A DNA stretch of 64,000 nucleotides, from the NCBI GenBank assembly GCA_963840975.1, contig CAWJBC010000004.1, positions 1 to 64,000 on the forward strand, given 5' to 3'. The translations under genes and the position numbers were made by a program. This stretch comes from JAADJA01 sp963840975. Its GTDB lineage: Bacteria; Bacteroidota; Bacteroidia; Bacteroidales; JAADJA01. This document shows, in pieces, positions 9,498-18,665 of this stretch (the stretch's first letter is position 1; each line of letters begins with the position of its first letter). The notes under the pieces are model-generated. The model saw only the letters and a list, made by a program, of their open reading frames with translations. It was not told the origin of the DNA and ran no database searches.

Positions 9498-9688
9498 TTT
9501 TTATTTCATGCTATTCTATTCTTTAAAACGCGCAAGGCATTAAGTTTATATTTCATTCTGAAGCATATTGCAGGCGAACTTAATAAAGTGTTTGAATTTT
9601 TGTTGTAAAGAATTATATTTAAATAAAATCAAAGATTAAATCCAGCATTACTAAAACAATTATTTTTGGAATCATAAAATCCAACTAA

Positions 9689-10459
9689 ATGAAACTAATC
9701 GTCATTCAAATGTTGGCCACAACCAAACGGATACTAACAGAGCTGCTCCGGACAAAACGAAGTTTGATTTTCTGGGCGATTTTCCCGATGCTGATGCTTA
9801 TATTGTTCGGTTTGATCTATGCAGGTAAAGATAATCCGGGCAGATCATTTGATGCCACGGCGCCAGGGATTTTAATAGGTGCTGCATTGTTTTTCAGTTG
9901 CCTTGGGGGCACAACAGCGCTGATTGTTGGGGAGAGAGAACGGTTGACACTGAATCGCATCCTCATTACGCCCATGAAACCGATTTCCTACTTTCTTGGA
10001 ATCGTTTTAGCACAAATTGTGATCGGATATTTTCAAGCCATTGTTGTCTATGGCACTGCATTTCTGTTTGGAGGTAAGATACATGGTTCTCTGTGGCTTG
10101 TAATGGTTATTATTACCATGAGTATCATTGCGTTTGTGGGACTTGGATTTGTTTTTGGCGCTACCTTTGCCAAACGTACCGAAGACGTCAATGGTCCGGT
10201 TGCTGCCATTGGGGTTCCATTGTTAGTGCTTGGAGGCACCTTTTTCCCGGTTTCTATTTTACCTGGTTATTTGCTTCTGATTGCAAAAGCCGATCCCGTA
10301 TTTCACATGAACCAGGCGCTTAAGCTGGTTTCAGCGAAGGGAGCAAATATTTCTGATATCAGTACCTATTTTATTTTTCTGGTGTTTTTTTCATTGGCTT
10401 CGCTGATAGCCGGTGTTTATTTTTATCAAAGGCTGCTCCATTCAATCAAAAAGAACTAA
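9689..10459 (+). CDS. ABC-2 type transporter permease
   Basis: A 256-residue membrane protein with six predicted transmembrane segments in the ABC2_membrane pattern: a first helix at about 25-45 (SLIFWAIFPMLMLILFGLIYAG), a reentrant ERERLTLNRILITPM linker that couples to the ATPase, and the terminal pair at about 175-200 and 225-248. The ATPase gene follows after a one-base gap, so the two form an exporter. The cargo is not apparent: drug, lipid or polysaccharide are all possible for this class. Confidence 0.85.
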   Translation: MKLIVIQMLATTKRILTELLRTKRSLIFWAIFPMLMLILFGLIYAGKDNPGRSFDATAPGILIGAALFFSCLGGTTALIVGERERLTLNRILITPMKPISYFLGIVLAQIVIGYFQAIVVYGTAFLFGGKIHGSLWLVMVIITMSIIAFVGLGFVFGATFAKRTEDVNGPVAAIGVPLLVLGGTFFPVSILPGYLLLIAKADPVFHMNQALKLVSAKGANISDISTYFIFLVFFSLASLIAGVYFYQRLLHSIKKN

Positions 10460-10460
10460 T

Positions 10461-11354
10461 ATGCTTAAAATAGAACACCTGAAAAAGTCGTATGGTGACC
10501 AGCCGGTTCTGAAAGATTTAAACCTGAACATCAGGAAAGGTGAGATATACGCACTTTTGGGTAAAAACGGATCGGGTAAATCTACCACCATCAAAATTCT
10601 TTGTAACCTGTTAAATGCTGATGGCGGAAACATATTGTTTAAAGATAAACCCCTTAACAATCAAACAAAATATGAACTAGGAATTGCACCCCAGGAGATC
10701 TCTGTATACAACAATCTGACGTTTAACGAAAATCTGCGGTTTTTTGGAAGCCTGTATGGATTACATGCTGAAAATCTTAATCAACGCATCCTCGAATTGT
10801 TTGATATTTTCGATTTGCACCAGCATGCCGATAAAAAGGTCAGTGAACTTAGCGGAGGATGGAAAAGAAGGATCAACCTTGCAATAGCTATGATCCATAA
10901 CCCCGATTTGCTGATTTTGGATGAGCCCACAGCCGGCCTTGACATTGAAATCCGCAATGAACTGTGGACACTGATCGAAGAACTCAAAAAGCAGGAAATC
11001 TCAATCCTCCTGACAACACATTTGCTCGAAGAAGCTGAAAATCTCTGCGACAGGATTGGCATTTTGCACAATGGAATCATCCATGCTGAAGGAACGGTCG
11101 ACGAACTTAAAAAGTTAGTGCCTGCAAAAAAGATTGCCTTGGTTGAAACTGCGGATACCGAAAAACTTATCGAAAGAATAAACCAACATGGCTGGCAATT
11201 CAGGAACTATAGCAACAAGCTGGCCATGCTGATGCCGGATGATTATAGCTTAAGCGAAATCATTAACTACTTTCAGGACATTTCGTTGATCTCGATTACC
11301 AAAAGGGATATTAACCTAGAGTATATCTATTACGAAGTATTGCAGAAGAGTTAG
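10461..11354 (+). CDS. ABC transporter ATP-binding protein (exporter type)
   Basis: The 297-residue ATPase has Walker A (LLGKNGSGKST), a Q-loop (GIAPQEISVYNNLT), the signature written as LSGGWKRR, Walker B (LLILDEPTAGLD) and the H-loop (LLTTHLLEEAE). I chose the ATG at 10461 because it directly follows the permease stop and gives the usual family N-terminus MLKIEHLKKSYG. The C-terminal 80 residues are the extension common in ABC-2 exporters. The signature has W in place of the usual Q (LSGGQ), a modest variant. It powers the adjacent permease. Confidence 0.9.
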   Translation: MLKIEHLKKSYGDQPVLKDLNLNIRKGEIYALLGKNGSGKSTTIKILCNLLNADGGNILFKDKPLNNQTKYELGIAPQEISVYNNLTFNENLRFFGSLYGLHAENLNQRILELFDIFDLHQHADKKVSELSGGWKRRINLAIAMIHNPDLLILDEPTAGLDIEIRNELWTLIEELKKQEISILLTTHLLEEAENLCDRIGILHNGIIHAEGTVDELKKLVPAKKIALVETADTEKLIERINQHGWQFRNYSNKLAMLMPDDYSLSEIINYFQDISLISITKRDINLEYIYYEVLQKS

Positions 11355-11577
11355 AAATTGTATTTCAGACGACAATTCCAATTCCTCGCTATTCCAATTC
11401 CCCCAACCTGGTCTTAACCTTAGGGATTGTGGATTTCCATTGATATTTCTATCCGTCAAAATCGCTTTAAATAAACTCACAGCAAAAATATTTTACCGAA
11501 TACCCAAATCCAATGAACCAAAATGTTAAAAATTTGTTAATTGAGCCATAACAAATGAACTTATTTTTGATTAGTTC

Positions 11578-11585
11578 TACTTTTG
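11578..11585 (+). promoter_or_regulatory. -7 box of the cytochrome oxidase operon
   Basis: TACTTTTG matches TAnnTTTG and ends 13 bases before the SCO start codon. No well-spaced TTG element was found upstream, so only the -7 box is claimed. Confidence 0.45.
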
Positions 11586-11598
11586 CAAACTTATTTGT

Positions 11599-12435
11599 AT
11601 GAAAACAAGAGTCAGATTACAGGTTATCAGTCCTTTAATGAAAAGATCAGTAGCTATGTTGTTGCTGATTGTAATTCATTTTATCTTAAATTCACCGGAG
11701 CTTTATTCCCAGGAAAAACCTGCCGAGCTTGGGATTTATGAAAAACTCGACCAAACCATTCCCGATGGACTCATCTTTACAGATGAAAATTATACAATTG
11801 TTGATCTGAAACAGGAAATTGATAAACCAACGGTAATTGCTTTGGTGTATTATGAATGTCCGGGAATCTGCAGCCCCTTGCTCGAAGGAGTAGCTGATGT
11901 TATAAGCAAAGCAAAACTTGACCTTGGAACCGAATACCAGGTTTTTACCATCAGTTTCGATCCTGAAGAGAAACCCAAATTAGCTAAGGATAAAAAATTG
12001 AATTACGCAAAACTTGTTAAGAACAAAGATGTTCAAACCGGATGGCGATGGTTTACCGGCGACAGCGTTAACGTCAATAACTTATTAAACAGCCTTGGCT
12101 TTAAGGTAAAAAAACAGGGCGAAGAATTCATTCATCCGGCATCGTTAATGGTATTAAGTCCGCATGGAAAGATTACCCGCTATCTTCACGGAACATATTT
12201 CCTGCCATTCGACCTTAAGATGGCAGTGATTGAAGCCTCGGAAGAAAGGTCGGGACCCACCATCAACAAAGTGCTGAAATATTGCTTCAGTTTCGACCCG
12301 GAAGGAAAAAAATATGTAATTAATATAACCAGGGTTTCAGGAACCGTGATCTTATTTATCGCAGTATCGTTCCTGCTGGGATTATTTTTAAGTAAAAAAA
12401 GAGGTAGAAATAATAAATCATTAAACCCAGAATAA
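11599..12435 (+). CDS. SCO1/SenC copper chaperone for cytochrome oxidase
   Basis: A 278-residue thioredoxin-fold protein with the copper-binding CPGIC (Cys87, Cys91) and the conserved distal His179 (FIHPAS), the three residues that pass copper to the CuA centre of subunit II. It has an N-terminal signal/anchor (residues 15-35) and, unusually for a SCO protein, a second hydrophobic segment near the C-terminus (about 244-264) followed by a basic tail, so it is probably anchored at its C-terminus facing the periplasm. It ends one base before the subunit I gene and leads the oxidase operon, which fits an assembly role. Confidence 0.92.
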   Translation: MKTRVRLQVISPLMKRSVAMLLLIVIHFILNSPELYSQEKPAELGIYEKLDQTIPDGLIFTDENYTIVDLKQEIDKPTVIALVYYECPGICSPLLEGVADVISKAKLDLGTEYQVFTISFDPEEKPKLAKDKKLNYAKLVKNKDVQTGWRWFTGDSVNVNNLLNSLGFKVKKQGEEFIHPASLMVLSPHGKITRYLHGTYFLPFDLKMAVIEASEERSGPTINKVLKYCFSFDPEGKKYVINITRVSGTVILFIAVSFLLGLFLSKKRGRNNKSLNPE

Positions 12436-12436
12436 T

Positions 12437-14038
12437 ATGTCGGTTTCAGTTGCACAACCCGTCAGTTTTTATGATTCCTCCAAAGGATTGAAAAGCTGGA
12501 TTTTTTCCACAGACCATAAGCGGATCGGGCTATTGTATTTTTATGCTATATCCGGTTTCTTCCTTGTAGCAATGGTTCTTGGCTTGCTGATGCGGCTCGA
12601 ACTGATCGCACCCGGCAAAACCATTATGGAAGCCAAAACATACAACCAGGTTTTTACACTTCATGGGGTAATCATGATATTTCTATTTCTCATCCCCAGT
12701 GTGCCGGCTGTTTTCGGGAACTTCTTTCTTCCTATCATGATCGGTACCGATGATGTAGCTTTCCCAAAAATTAATCTGCTTTCATGGTGGTTATATGTTT
12801 TAGGCGGTTTATTTGCCCTTTCAACCCTTGTTGTTGGTGAAGGTCCCGCCGATACAGGCTGGACATTTTATGCCCCTTATAGTGTAAGGACCGGAACCAA
12901 CGTTACGCTGGCTGTGCTGGCTGCATTTATACTCGGGTTTTCATCCATACTCACCGGATTGAATTTCATTGTCACCATTCACCGGTTGCGATCACCCAAA
13001 ATGGGCTGGTTTCAGATGCCGTTATTCTCATGGGCGCTTTATGCCACGGCATGGATTCAATTATTGGCGACGCCTATTATCGGGATTACATTGTTGATGA
13101 TCGTTGCCGAACGTACTTTCGGACTTGGTTTGTTTGATCCGGCTTTGGGCGGTGATCCAATTTTATATCAGCATTTATTTTGGATCTATTCCCATCCGGC
13201 GGTTTACATCATGGTGCTGCCTGCTATGGGGCTTATTTCTGAGATGATTCCGACATTTGCCAAAAGAACAATATTTGGTTATAAAGCCATTGCCTATTCA
13301 AGTTTGGCCATTGCATTCATCGGGTATTTTGTGTGGGGACACCACATGTTTACATCCGGCATGAGCGGACCTGCCAGGGTAATATTTTCCGTTCTTACAT
13401 TTTTAGTAGCAGTTCCCTCCGCCATTAAAGTTTTTAACTGGGTGGCAACCTTATACAAAGGCTCCATTCTTATCAAAACCCCATTGCTCTTTTCGCTGGC
13501 ATTTATTTTTCAATTCCTTATTGGCGGATTGACCGGGCTTGTAGTAGGAGCGCTTGCAGCAGATATCCACCTGCACGATACTTATTTTGTGGTAGGTCAT
13601 TTTCATTATGTGATGTTTGGAGGCGCAGGATTTGCATTTTTTGGGGCACTCCATTACTGGTTCCCCAAAATGTTCGGGAAAATGTACCGTGAAAAAACCG
13701 CTAACATCGCCTTTACATTTATGTTTATTGGTTTCAATGCACTTTATTTCCCGATGCTAATTTTGGGTATTATGGGTATGCCCAGAAGGTATTACGATTA
13801 CCTGCCACAGTTTACAACGCTGAATGTTATTTCAACTGTGGGTTCATGGATTTTGGTTACGGGTATCATCATCATGATCGTGAACCTGATACAATCGGCA
13901 AAGAAAGGCGAAAAAGCACCGAAAAATCCGTGGGGTGGAACAACCCTTGAATGGCAAACCGCATCTCCTCCTTCGCTGCATAATTTTGATGAAGAACCGG
14001 TAATCTCTGAGGGCGGACCTTATGATCACAGTAAATAA
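12437..14038 (+). CDS. ctaD: Cytochrome c oxidase subunit I, A2-type (caa3)
   Basis: The 533-residue catalytic subunit carries all metal ligands: His76 (TLHGVI) and His390 for the low-spin haem, His388 for haem a3, and His253, His302 and His303 for CuB, with Tyr257 four residues after His253 for the His-Tyr cross-link. At 251-257 the sequence is YSHPAVY instead of GHPEVY, so the D-channel glutamate is absent and the Tyr-Ser pair of A2-type oxidases is present, as known from the caa3 enzyme of Rhodothermus marinus. It reduces oxygen to water and pumps protons in the inner membrane. It is the second gene of the SCO-I-III-IV-II-CtaB operon. Confidence 0.96.
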   Translation: MSVSVAQPVSFYDSSKGLKSWIFSTDHKRIGLLYFYAISGFFLVAMVLGLLMRLELIAPGKTIMEAKTYNQVFTLHGVIMIFLFLIPSVPAVFGNFFLPIMIGTDDVAFPKINLLSWWLYVLGGLFALSTLVVGEGPADTGWTFYAPYSVRTGTNVTLAVLAAFILGFSSILTGLNFIVTIHRLRSPKMGWFQMPLFSWALYATAWIQLLATPIIGITLLMIVAERTFGLGLFDPALGGDPILYQHLFWIYSHPAVYIMVLPAMGLISEMIPTFAKRTIFGYKAIAYSSLAIAFIGYFVWGHHMFTSGMSGPARVIFSVLTFLVAVPSAIKVFNWVATLYKGSILIKTPLLFSLAFIFQFLIGGLTGLVVGALAADIHLHDTYFVVGHFHYVMFGGAGFAFFGALHYWFPKMFGKMYREKTANIAFTFMFIGFNALYFPMLILGIMGMPRRYYDYLPQFTTLNVISTVGSWILVTGIIIMIVNLIQSAKKGEKAPKNPWGGTTLEWQTASPPSLHNFDEEPVISEGGPYDHSK

Positions 14039-14056
14039 TCAGAAAAAACAATAATT

Positions 14057-14677
14057 ATGTCGGAATTTGTATTGGTTAATTCAGGTCATAACCGCGATGA
14101 CGAAGCCTCCAAGCTGGGCATGTGGTTGTTCCTTTTCACTGAATTACTTTTGTTTGGCGGACTTTTCCTGGTCTACACCATTTACCGCTACCTGAACCCC
14201 GATGCTTTTTTAAACGCATCTTACAACCTGAACGTGATGATGGGAACCATCAACACTATTGTGTTACTCACCAGTAGCTGGACAGTTGCTATGTCGGTGA
14301 CGGCTATTCAAAAAGGAGATGTTAAACTTGCGGTGAAATTGATTTATGCTACTGTATTTTTTGCGCTTGTGTTCCTTGTGATCAAGTATTTTGAATGGTC
14401 GGCAAAAATCGGACACGGATTGTTTCCGGGTATGGAACATTATAATCAACTCGAACCCGGCAGCAAGCTGTTCTTTTTCCTCTATTACTTCATGACAGGA
14501 TTGCACGGCTTACATGTGATAGTGGGCGGAGCCATCCTGGGTTTTGTATTGATGGCAATAAAGAAAAAAGAAACAACTCCTGACAGCTACATCTTCCTCG
14601 AAAATGCAGCCTTGTACTGGCACCTGGTAGATGTGATATGGATTTTCCTCTTCCCCTTGTTTTATCTGATACACTAA
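14057..14677 (+). CDS. ctaE: Cytochrome c oxidase subunit III
   Basis: A 206-residue membrane protein with five predicted helices, matching the short haem-copper oxidase subunit III that lacks the first two helices of the mitochondrial form. Typical motifs are KLGMWLFLFTELLLFGG near the N-terminus, FFLYYFMTGLHGLHV, and the terminal YWHLVDVIWIFLFPLFY. It starts 18 bases after subunit I. Subunit III stabilises the active site and is thought to guide oxygen entry. Confidence 0.93.
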   Translation: MSEFVLVNSGHNRDDEASKLGMWLFLFTELLLFGGLFLVYTIYRYLNPDAFLNASYNLNVMMGTINTIVLLTSSWTVAMSVTAIQKGDVKLAVKLIYATVFFALVFLVIKYFEWSAKIGHGLFPGMEHYNQLEPGSKLFFFLYYFMTGLHGLHVIVGGAILGFVLMAIKKKETTPDSYIFLENAALYWHLVDVIWIFLFPLFYLIH

Positions 14678-14792
14678 ATTGCAGGGAGCAGGAAGAAATG
14701 AATTGTTGAATATTATAGAGAAATGAAAACCTTGTCTCGCGGCACACGAGATGAACTTCGAACATTGAACTTTAAACTTTGAACAACAAAAT

Positions 14793-15116
14793 ATGGCAGA
14801 AAAAAATAAAAGCAGACATTTACCCGGTGATCCGACAGAACACCACATTGTTTCCTATAAAAACCTCTTTGGAATCTGGTTAGGGCTGATTGTTTTGACC
14901 ATCATGACGGTTTTGATTTCGGTGATGGGAACCAATCTGATCGCTTTTTCGGTGGTGACCGCGCTGATCATTGCCTCAGCCAAGGTAACAGTGGTAGCCA
15001 ACTATTTTATGCACTTAAAATACGACAACAAGCTGTTGACCATTTTGATGGGCATCACCATGTTTCTGTTTATTGTATTTATTGGTCTTACGGCTTTTGA
15101 TTATATAACAAGATAA
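14793..15116 (+). CDS. Cytochrome c oxidase subunit IV-like protein
   Basis: This 107-residue protein has three hydrophobic helices (about 28-48, 53-74 and 84-104) and the motif AKVTVVANYFMHLKYD, characteristic of the prokaryotic cytochrome oxidase subunit IV family. Its place between subunits III and II supports the call. It is separated from subunit III by 115 bases, which hold short GAAC-TTTGAAC-like direct repeats and no gene. The subunit probably stabilises the complex. Confidence 0.88.
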   Translation: MAEKNKSRHLPGDPTEHHIVSYKNLFGIWLGLIVLTIMTVLISVMGTNLIAFSVVTALIIASAKVTVVANYFMHLKYDNKLLTILMGITMFLFIVFIGLTAFDYITR

Positions 15117-15127
15117 ATTCAGAAAGT

Positions 15128-16036
15128 ATGTTTTCGAACGCTTCAAATTTTGTACAGGGTGTTGATGTTTCTTTTGCCATTATACTGGGTATTTCGGTTT
15201 TCTTTTTGGTTGGCATCACAGCGGTTATGATCTATTTTGTATTTAAGTACAATAGGAAAAGAAACCCTAATCCAACCAATATTGAAAGTAATCACAAATT
15301 AGAGATCATCTGGACGGTTATCCCCACTATACTGGTGTTGGTGATGTTCTATTATGGCTGGACGGGTTACCATCCCATGAGAACAATACCTAAGGATGCA
15401 ATTCCAATTAAAGTATATGCACAGATGTGGAAGTGGAGTTTTGAATATGAGAATGGAAAACTTTCAGATACTTTGTTTGTTCCCAAAGACAAGCCGGTGA
15501 AACTTGATATGGTATCGCGCGATGTACTCCACAGCTTTTATATTCCCGCATTCAGGATAAAAGAAGATGTGGTTCCCGGCAGGGATAATCAACTTTGGTT
15601 CATAGGGCAGGAAGAGGGCGAATACAATATCTTTTGTGCTGAATACTGTGGCGACCGCCATTCATATATGATCGGTAAAGTTTCCGTTTTGCCCGAAACC
15701 GATTATACCCGGTGGTATAACGACACTACTGCTTCTCCTGATCACCCCGGATTGGCAGTGCTGAAAAAGAATGCCTGCATCAGTTGTCATTCGCTCACCG
15801 GCGCTAAAATTGTTGGACCATCGTTCCTGGGGATTTGGGAGAAGAAAGAAACGGTGATCACCAATGATGCCGAAAGAGAAATTACGGTGGATGAAGCTTA
15901 CATTAAGAGATCCATTCTCGAACCCAATGCCGATGTGGTAAAAGGGTTCAACAAAGGACTGATGATATCGTACAAAGATCTGGTAAGTGAACAAGAGATG
16001 AACGACATTATTGAGTATATTAAAACGTTGAAATAA
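15128..16036 (+). CDS. ctaC: Cytochrome c oxidase subunit II fused to cytochrome c
   Basis: The 302-residue protein has two N-terminal membrane helices (about 13-36 and 59-79), a cupredoxin domain and a C-terminal class I cytochrome c. CuA ligands are complete: His135, Cys170, Cys174, His178 and Met181. The haem motif is CISCH (Cys217, Cys220, His221), with a Met in KGLMISYKDL as the likely axial ligand. The fusion defines a caa3 oxidase, which takes electrons from a periplasmic carrier into its own haem c and then CuA. It starts 11 bases after subunit IV. The short signal peptide of many homologues is not obvious. Confidence 0.95.
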   Translation: MFSNASNFVQGVDVSFAIILGISVFFLVGITAVMIYFVFKYNRKRNPNPTNIESNHKLEIIWTVIPTILVLVMFYYGWTGYHPMRTIPKDAIPIKVYAQMWKWSFEYENGKLSDTLFVPKDKPVKLDMVSRDVLHSFYIPAFRIKEDVVPGRDNQLWFIGQEEGEYNIFCAEYCGDRHSYMIGKVSVLPETDYTRWYNDTTASPDHPGLAVLKKNACISCHSLTGAKIVGPSFLGIWEKKETVITNDAEREITVDEAYIKRSILEPNADVVKGFNKGLMISYKDLVSEQEMNDIIEYIKTLK

Positions 16037-16080
16037 ACTGAAATAGATTGAAATAAGTTGAAATAAGGAGATGAAATAAA

Positions 16081-16962
16081 TTGAAAAAATCCTTTTTACA
16101 TACACTGGTCGAATTAAGCAAAGTCAGGATCACATTTGCGGTGGCGCTGACAACGATAACCGGTTATGTGCTTGCATCGGGACATTTTGATGCAGGGTTG
16201 ATTCTGCCTACGATAGGGATATTCATTCTTGCCTGCGGTTCATCGGCTTTGAATCATTACCAGGAAAGAGACAGAGATGCATTGATGGAGCGAACCAAAA
16301 ACCGTCCCATCCCGTCGGGCAGGATTTCAGCCACAGGCGCTTTAATGTTTGCATTCGTTCTGATTGTATTCGGATCGGGATTGATATATATCGGGTCGGG
16401 TTTCCTTGCGATGCAACTTGGCGTTTTGGCTTTGATATGGTACAATGCTATTTACACTCCTTTAAAGAAAAAAACGGCCTTCGCTGTTGTTCCAGGCTCG
16501 GTTATCGGCGCTATTCCGCCAATGGTGGGCTGGGTGGCAGGAGGCGGCAGGCTTGACGACCCGAGGGCACTGATCATCGCTTTTTTCTTTTTTATCTGGC
16601 AGGTTCCGCATTTCTGGCTGTTACTGCTCAAGTTCGGAAAGGAATATGAAAAGGCAGGTTTCCCATCAATAACAAGCATTTATACCGATAAACAAATCAA
16701 GAACACCACTTTTATCTGGACAATGGCGACGGCGGTGGCTGCTTTGATGCTGCCGGTTTTCGGAATCGTCAATTCGACCGTTATTGGGGTTGGCTTGCTC
16801 ATTGCAGTGATCTGGCTGGTGGTTGTCTTTTCAAAGTTGTTGTTGCCGGGCGAAGAAAAATTCAATGCACGTTTTTATTTCATGAAGATCAACTACTTTC
16901 GTGTTGTTCATCATCATCTTTCTTTCGGTGGATTCATTGATTTGAGGCGAGGGTTGAAATGA
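16081..16962 (+). CDS. ctaB: Protoheme IX farnesyltransferase (haem O synthase)
   Basis: A UbiA-fold membrane enzyme that adds a farnesyl group to haem b, making haem O, the precursor of haem A for the adjacent oxidase. The Asp-rich prenyl-diphosphate site is NHYQERDRDALMERTKNRP (about 58-76), and the second Asp motif is in YTDKQIKN. The start is TTG at 16081, preceded by AAGGAG, an uncommon Shine-Dalgarno for this genome. The last 25 residues are odd: one extra base near 16896 turns the expected final helix (NYFVLFIIIFLSVDSLI, stop at 16945) into an unrelated polar tail ending at 16962. The indel may be a sequencing error. No ctaA is in the window. Confidence 0.9.
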   Translation: MKKSFLHTLVELSKVRITFAVALTTITGYVLASGHFDAGLILPTIGIFILACGSSALNHYQERDRDALMERTKNRPIPSGRISATGALMFAFVLIVFGSGLIYIGSGFLAMQLGVLALIWYNAIYTPLKKKTAFAVVPGSVIGAIPPMVGWVAGGGRLDDPRALIIAFFFFIWQVPHFWLLLLKFGKEYEKAGFPSITSIYTDKQIKNTTFIWTMATAVAALMLPVFGIVNSTVIGVGLLIAVIWLVVVFSKLLLPGEEKFNARFYFMKINYFRVVHHHLSFGGFIDLRRGLK

Positions 16963-17202
16963 ATGCGAAGGCTGAGGCTGAGGAGAAGGATGAGGATGGA
17001 AATGAACTACATTAGTCACAGTTGGTTAATTGATAAATTGTTTTTAGAACATCAGGCGACAGACAGGTGGTCTAGTGGCAGGATTTAAACGATAAATCTT
17101 TACCATTTATATTCCACATCCGTTATAACCTATACCTTTATTCCCTTATTCTTCTTCTTATAATTTTATCCCGGTTGCAGTAATAAATTTCTCGATTCAA
17201 AC

Positions 17203-18048
17203 TTACAAATTATCATCACTGAAAGTATCTCCCTGATTGATGTCGCCGGTGGTGAATCCTTTTTTAAACCAGCGCATTCGTTGTTCGGAGGTGCCGTGGG
17301 TAAAGGAGTCAGGAACTACATAACCCTGCATTTTCATCTGTATTCTGTCGTCACCAACGGCTCCGGCGGCATTCATCGCTTCTTCAATATCACCCTGTTC
17401 GAGTATGTTCTTCATTCGCTGGGCATGATGCGCCCACACACCTGCAAGGAAATCGGCCTGAAGTTCAAGCCTTACCGTAAGCTCGTTATATTCTGCTTCA
17501 CTCACCTGACCATTCATTTTATGCACCTGATCCAGAATACCCAAGAGATTCTGAACGTGGTGACCCACTTCGTGGGCGATGATATACGCCTGTGCAAAAT
17601 CGCCCTGTGCGCCAAGCTTTCGTTGCAACTCTTCGAGGAAACCAAGGTCAATATAAACCTTTGAATCGGCAGAACAATAAAAAGGACCTGTAGATGAACC
17701 TGCATTGCCGCAAGCCGACTGAACCTGGTTGGTAAAAAGCACAAGTTTGGGTTTTATGTAGGTGTCGCCTCCGGCGCTGAAAAGGCTGTCCCAAACATCT
17801 TCCGTATCAGCCAGCACCACCGAAATAAATTGTGCAAGCCTGTCTTCATGTTCGGTTGGCTGATAGTCGGTTTGCTGCTCAGTACCTGTTTGGAGGGCAT
17901 TAAAAACCTCTGAAGGATCGCCCCCGATAAAATAAATAATAATGCCGATGATAAGGGCGCCTATTCCTCCAACCCCGGCAATCCTTCCGCCGCTAACGCC
18001 CCGGCGGTCTTCCACGTTTGTGCTTTGTCTTCTTCCTGTCCAGCGCAT
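17203..18048 (-). CDS. Neutral zinc metallopeptidase, YpfJ family
   Basis: A 281-residue protein with the zincin motif HEVGHHVQNL in the middle and the downstream ELQADFLAGVWAHH, which supplies the third zinc ligand. The N-terminus has the family start MRWTGRRQSTNVEDRRG and one membrane helix (about 26-43, GGIGALIIGIIIYFIGG), so the peptidase domain probably faces the periplasm. The function of the family is not established; peptidase activity is inferred from the motif. A -7 box (TACTTTTG) lies at 18094-18101 on the minus strand. Confidence 0.88.
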   Translation of the reverse strand: MRWTGRRQSTNVEDRRGVSGGRIAGVGGIGALIIGIIIYFIGGDPSEVFNALQTGTEQQTDYQPTEHEDRLAQFISVVLADTEDVWDSLFSAGGDTYIKPKLVLFTNQVQSACGNAGSSTGPFYCSADSKVYIDLGFLEELQRKLGAQGDFAQAYIIAHEVGHHVQNLLGILDQVHKMNGQVSEAEYNELTVRLELQADFLAGVWAHHAQRMKNILEQGDIEEAMNAAGAVGDDRIQMKMQGYVVPDSFTHGTSEQRMRWFKKGFTTGDINQGDTFSDDNL

Positions 18049-18093
18049 AATTTTTAATTTGAGTTAAATGAAAATTTTGAAATGATAGAAAAG

Positions 18094-18101
18094 CAAAAGT
18101 A
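18094..18101 (-). promoter_or_regulatory. -7 box for the zinc metallopeptidase
   Basis: TACTTTTG on the minus strand matches TAnnTTTG and lies 46 bases upstream of the start codon at 18048. Confidence 0.45.
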
Positions 18102-18144
18102 AGAAAATAAGAAAAACGAATTATCAGCCTTTCCAAAAATTGGT

Positions 18145-18152
18145 TATTTTTG
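18145..18152 (+). promoter_or_regulatory. -7 box for the MNT/HEPN pair
   Basis: TATTTTTG matches TAnnTTTG and ends only five bases before the ATG at 18157, so the transcript would have almost no leader. Confidence 0.4.
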
Positions 18153-18156
18153 TAAC

Positions 18157-18477
18157 ATGAGCAAGAGAGATATTATAATTGACAAGATCGTTGGCATTGC
18201 CAATAAAGATAATCCGGACGCGGAAATATTCCTTTACGGTTCTCAAGCCCGTGGAGATGCCGAAAATTTATCTGATTGGGATTTGCTGATTCTGCTGAAC
18301 GCACCAATAGTCCCATTTGAAATGGAAACAAAACTCATGGATGAATTCTATGAACTTGAATTGGACACAGGTGAAATCATTTCGCCTTTGATTTATTCAA
18401 AATCAGAATGGGTCAATAAATATCTTCTGACCCCGCTTTATGAAAATATTCAAAAAGAAGGAATAAGAATAAAATGA
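18157..18477 (+). CDS. MNT-type nucleotidyltransferase (MntA-like antitoxin)
   Basis: A 106-residue protein with the minimal nucleotidyltransferase signature LYGSQARGDAENLSDWDLLIL, which fits GSx10DxD. In MNT/HEPN toxin-antitoxin modules this protein is the antitoxin and AMPylates the HEPN toxin. The next gene overlaps it by four bases (ATGA) and encodes an N-terminal HEPN fragment, so the pair is a degraded or minimal MntA-HepT module. A stand-alone nucleotidyltransferase is an alternative, since the partner is truncated. Confidence 0.85.
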   Translation: MSKRDIIIDKIVGIANKDNPDAEIFLYGSQARGDAENLSDWDLLILLNAPIVPFEMETKLMDEFYELELDTGEIISPLIYSKSEWVNKYLLTPLYENIQKEGIRIK

Positions 18478-18665
18478 CCGGTTCAAAGAGAGATTTGATA
18501 AATTACAGATTGATTAGGGCAAAGGATACTTTTGAAGACGCTATTATTCTTGCTGAAAAAGAAAAATGGAATTCGGCAATAAACAGGCTTTATTATTCAG
18601 CATATTATGCCGTCATGGCGTTACTTTTAAATTATGGCTTACAGACAATTACCGCGCACCATTGA
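18474..18665 (+). pseudogene. Truncated HEPN-domain protein (HepT-like toxin fragment)
   Basis: Only 63 residues remain of a domain that is usually 120-140 long. The first half is clearly HEPN: AKDTFEDAIILAEKEKWNSAINRLYYSAYYAVMALLLNYG. The sequence loses similarity after about 18655 and stops; the C-terminal half with the RNase-type R-x4-6-H motif is missing, and I found no convincing continuation in other frames. The loss looks like a recombination or deletion boundary rather than a single-base frameshift. The product is probably not an active ribonuclease. Confidence 0.75.

Noticed and set aside
17040..17110. Possible tRNA start (GGTGGTCTAGTGGC)
   Set aside because: No cloverleaf, anticodon arm or T-loop could be built downstream.
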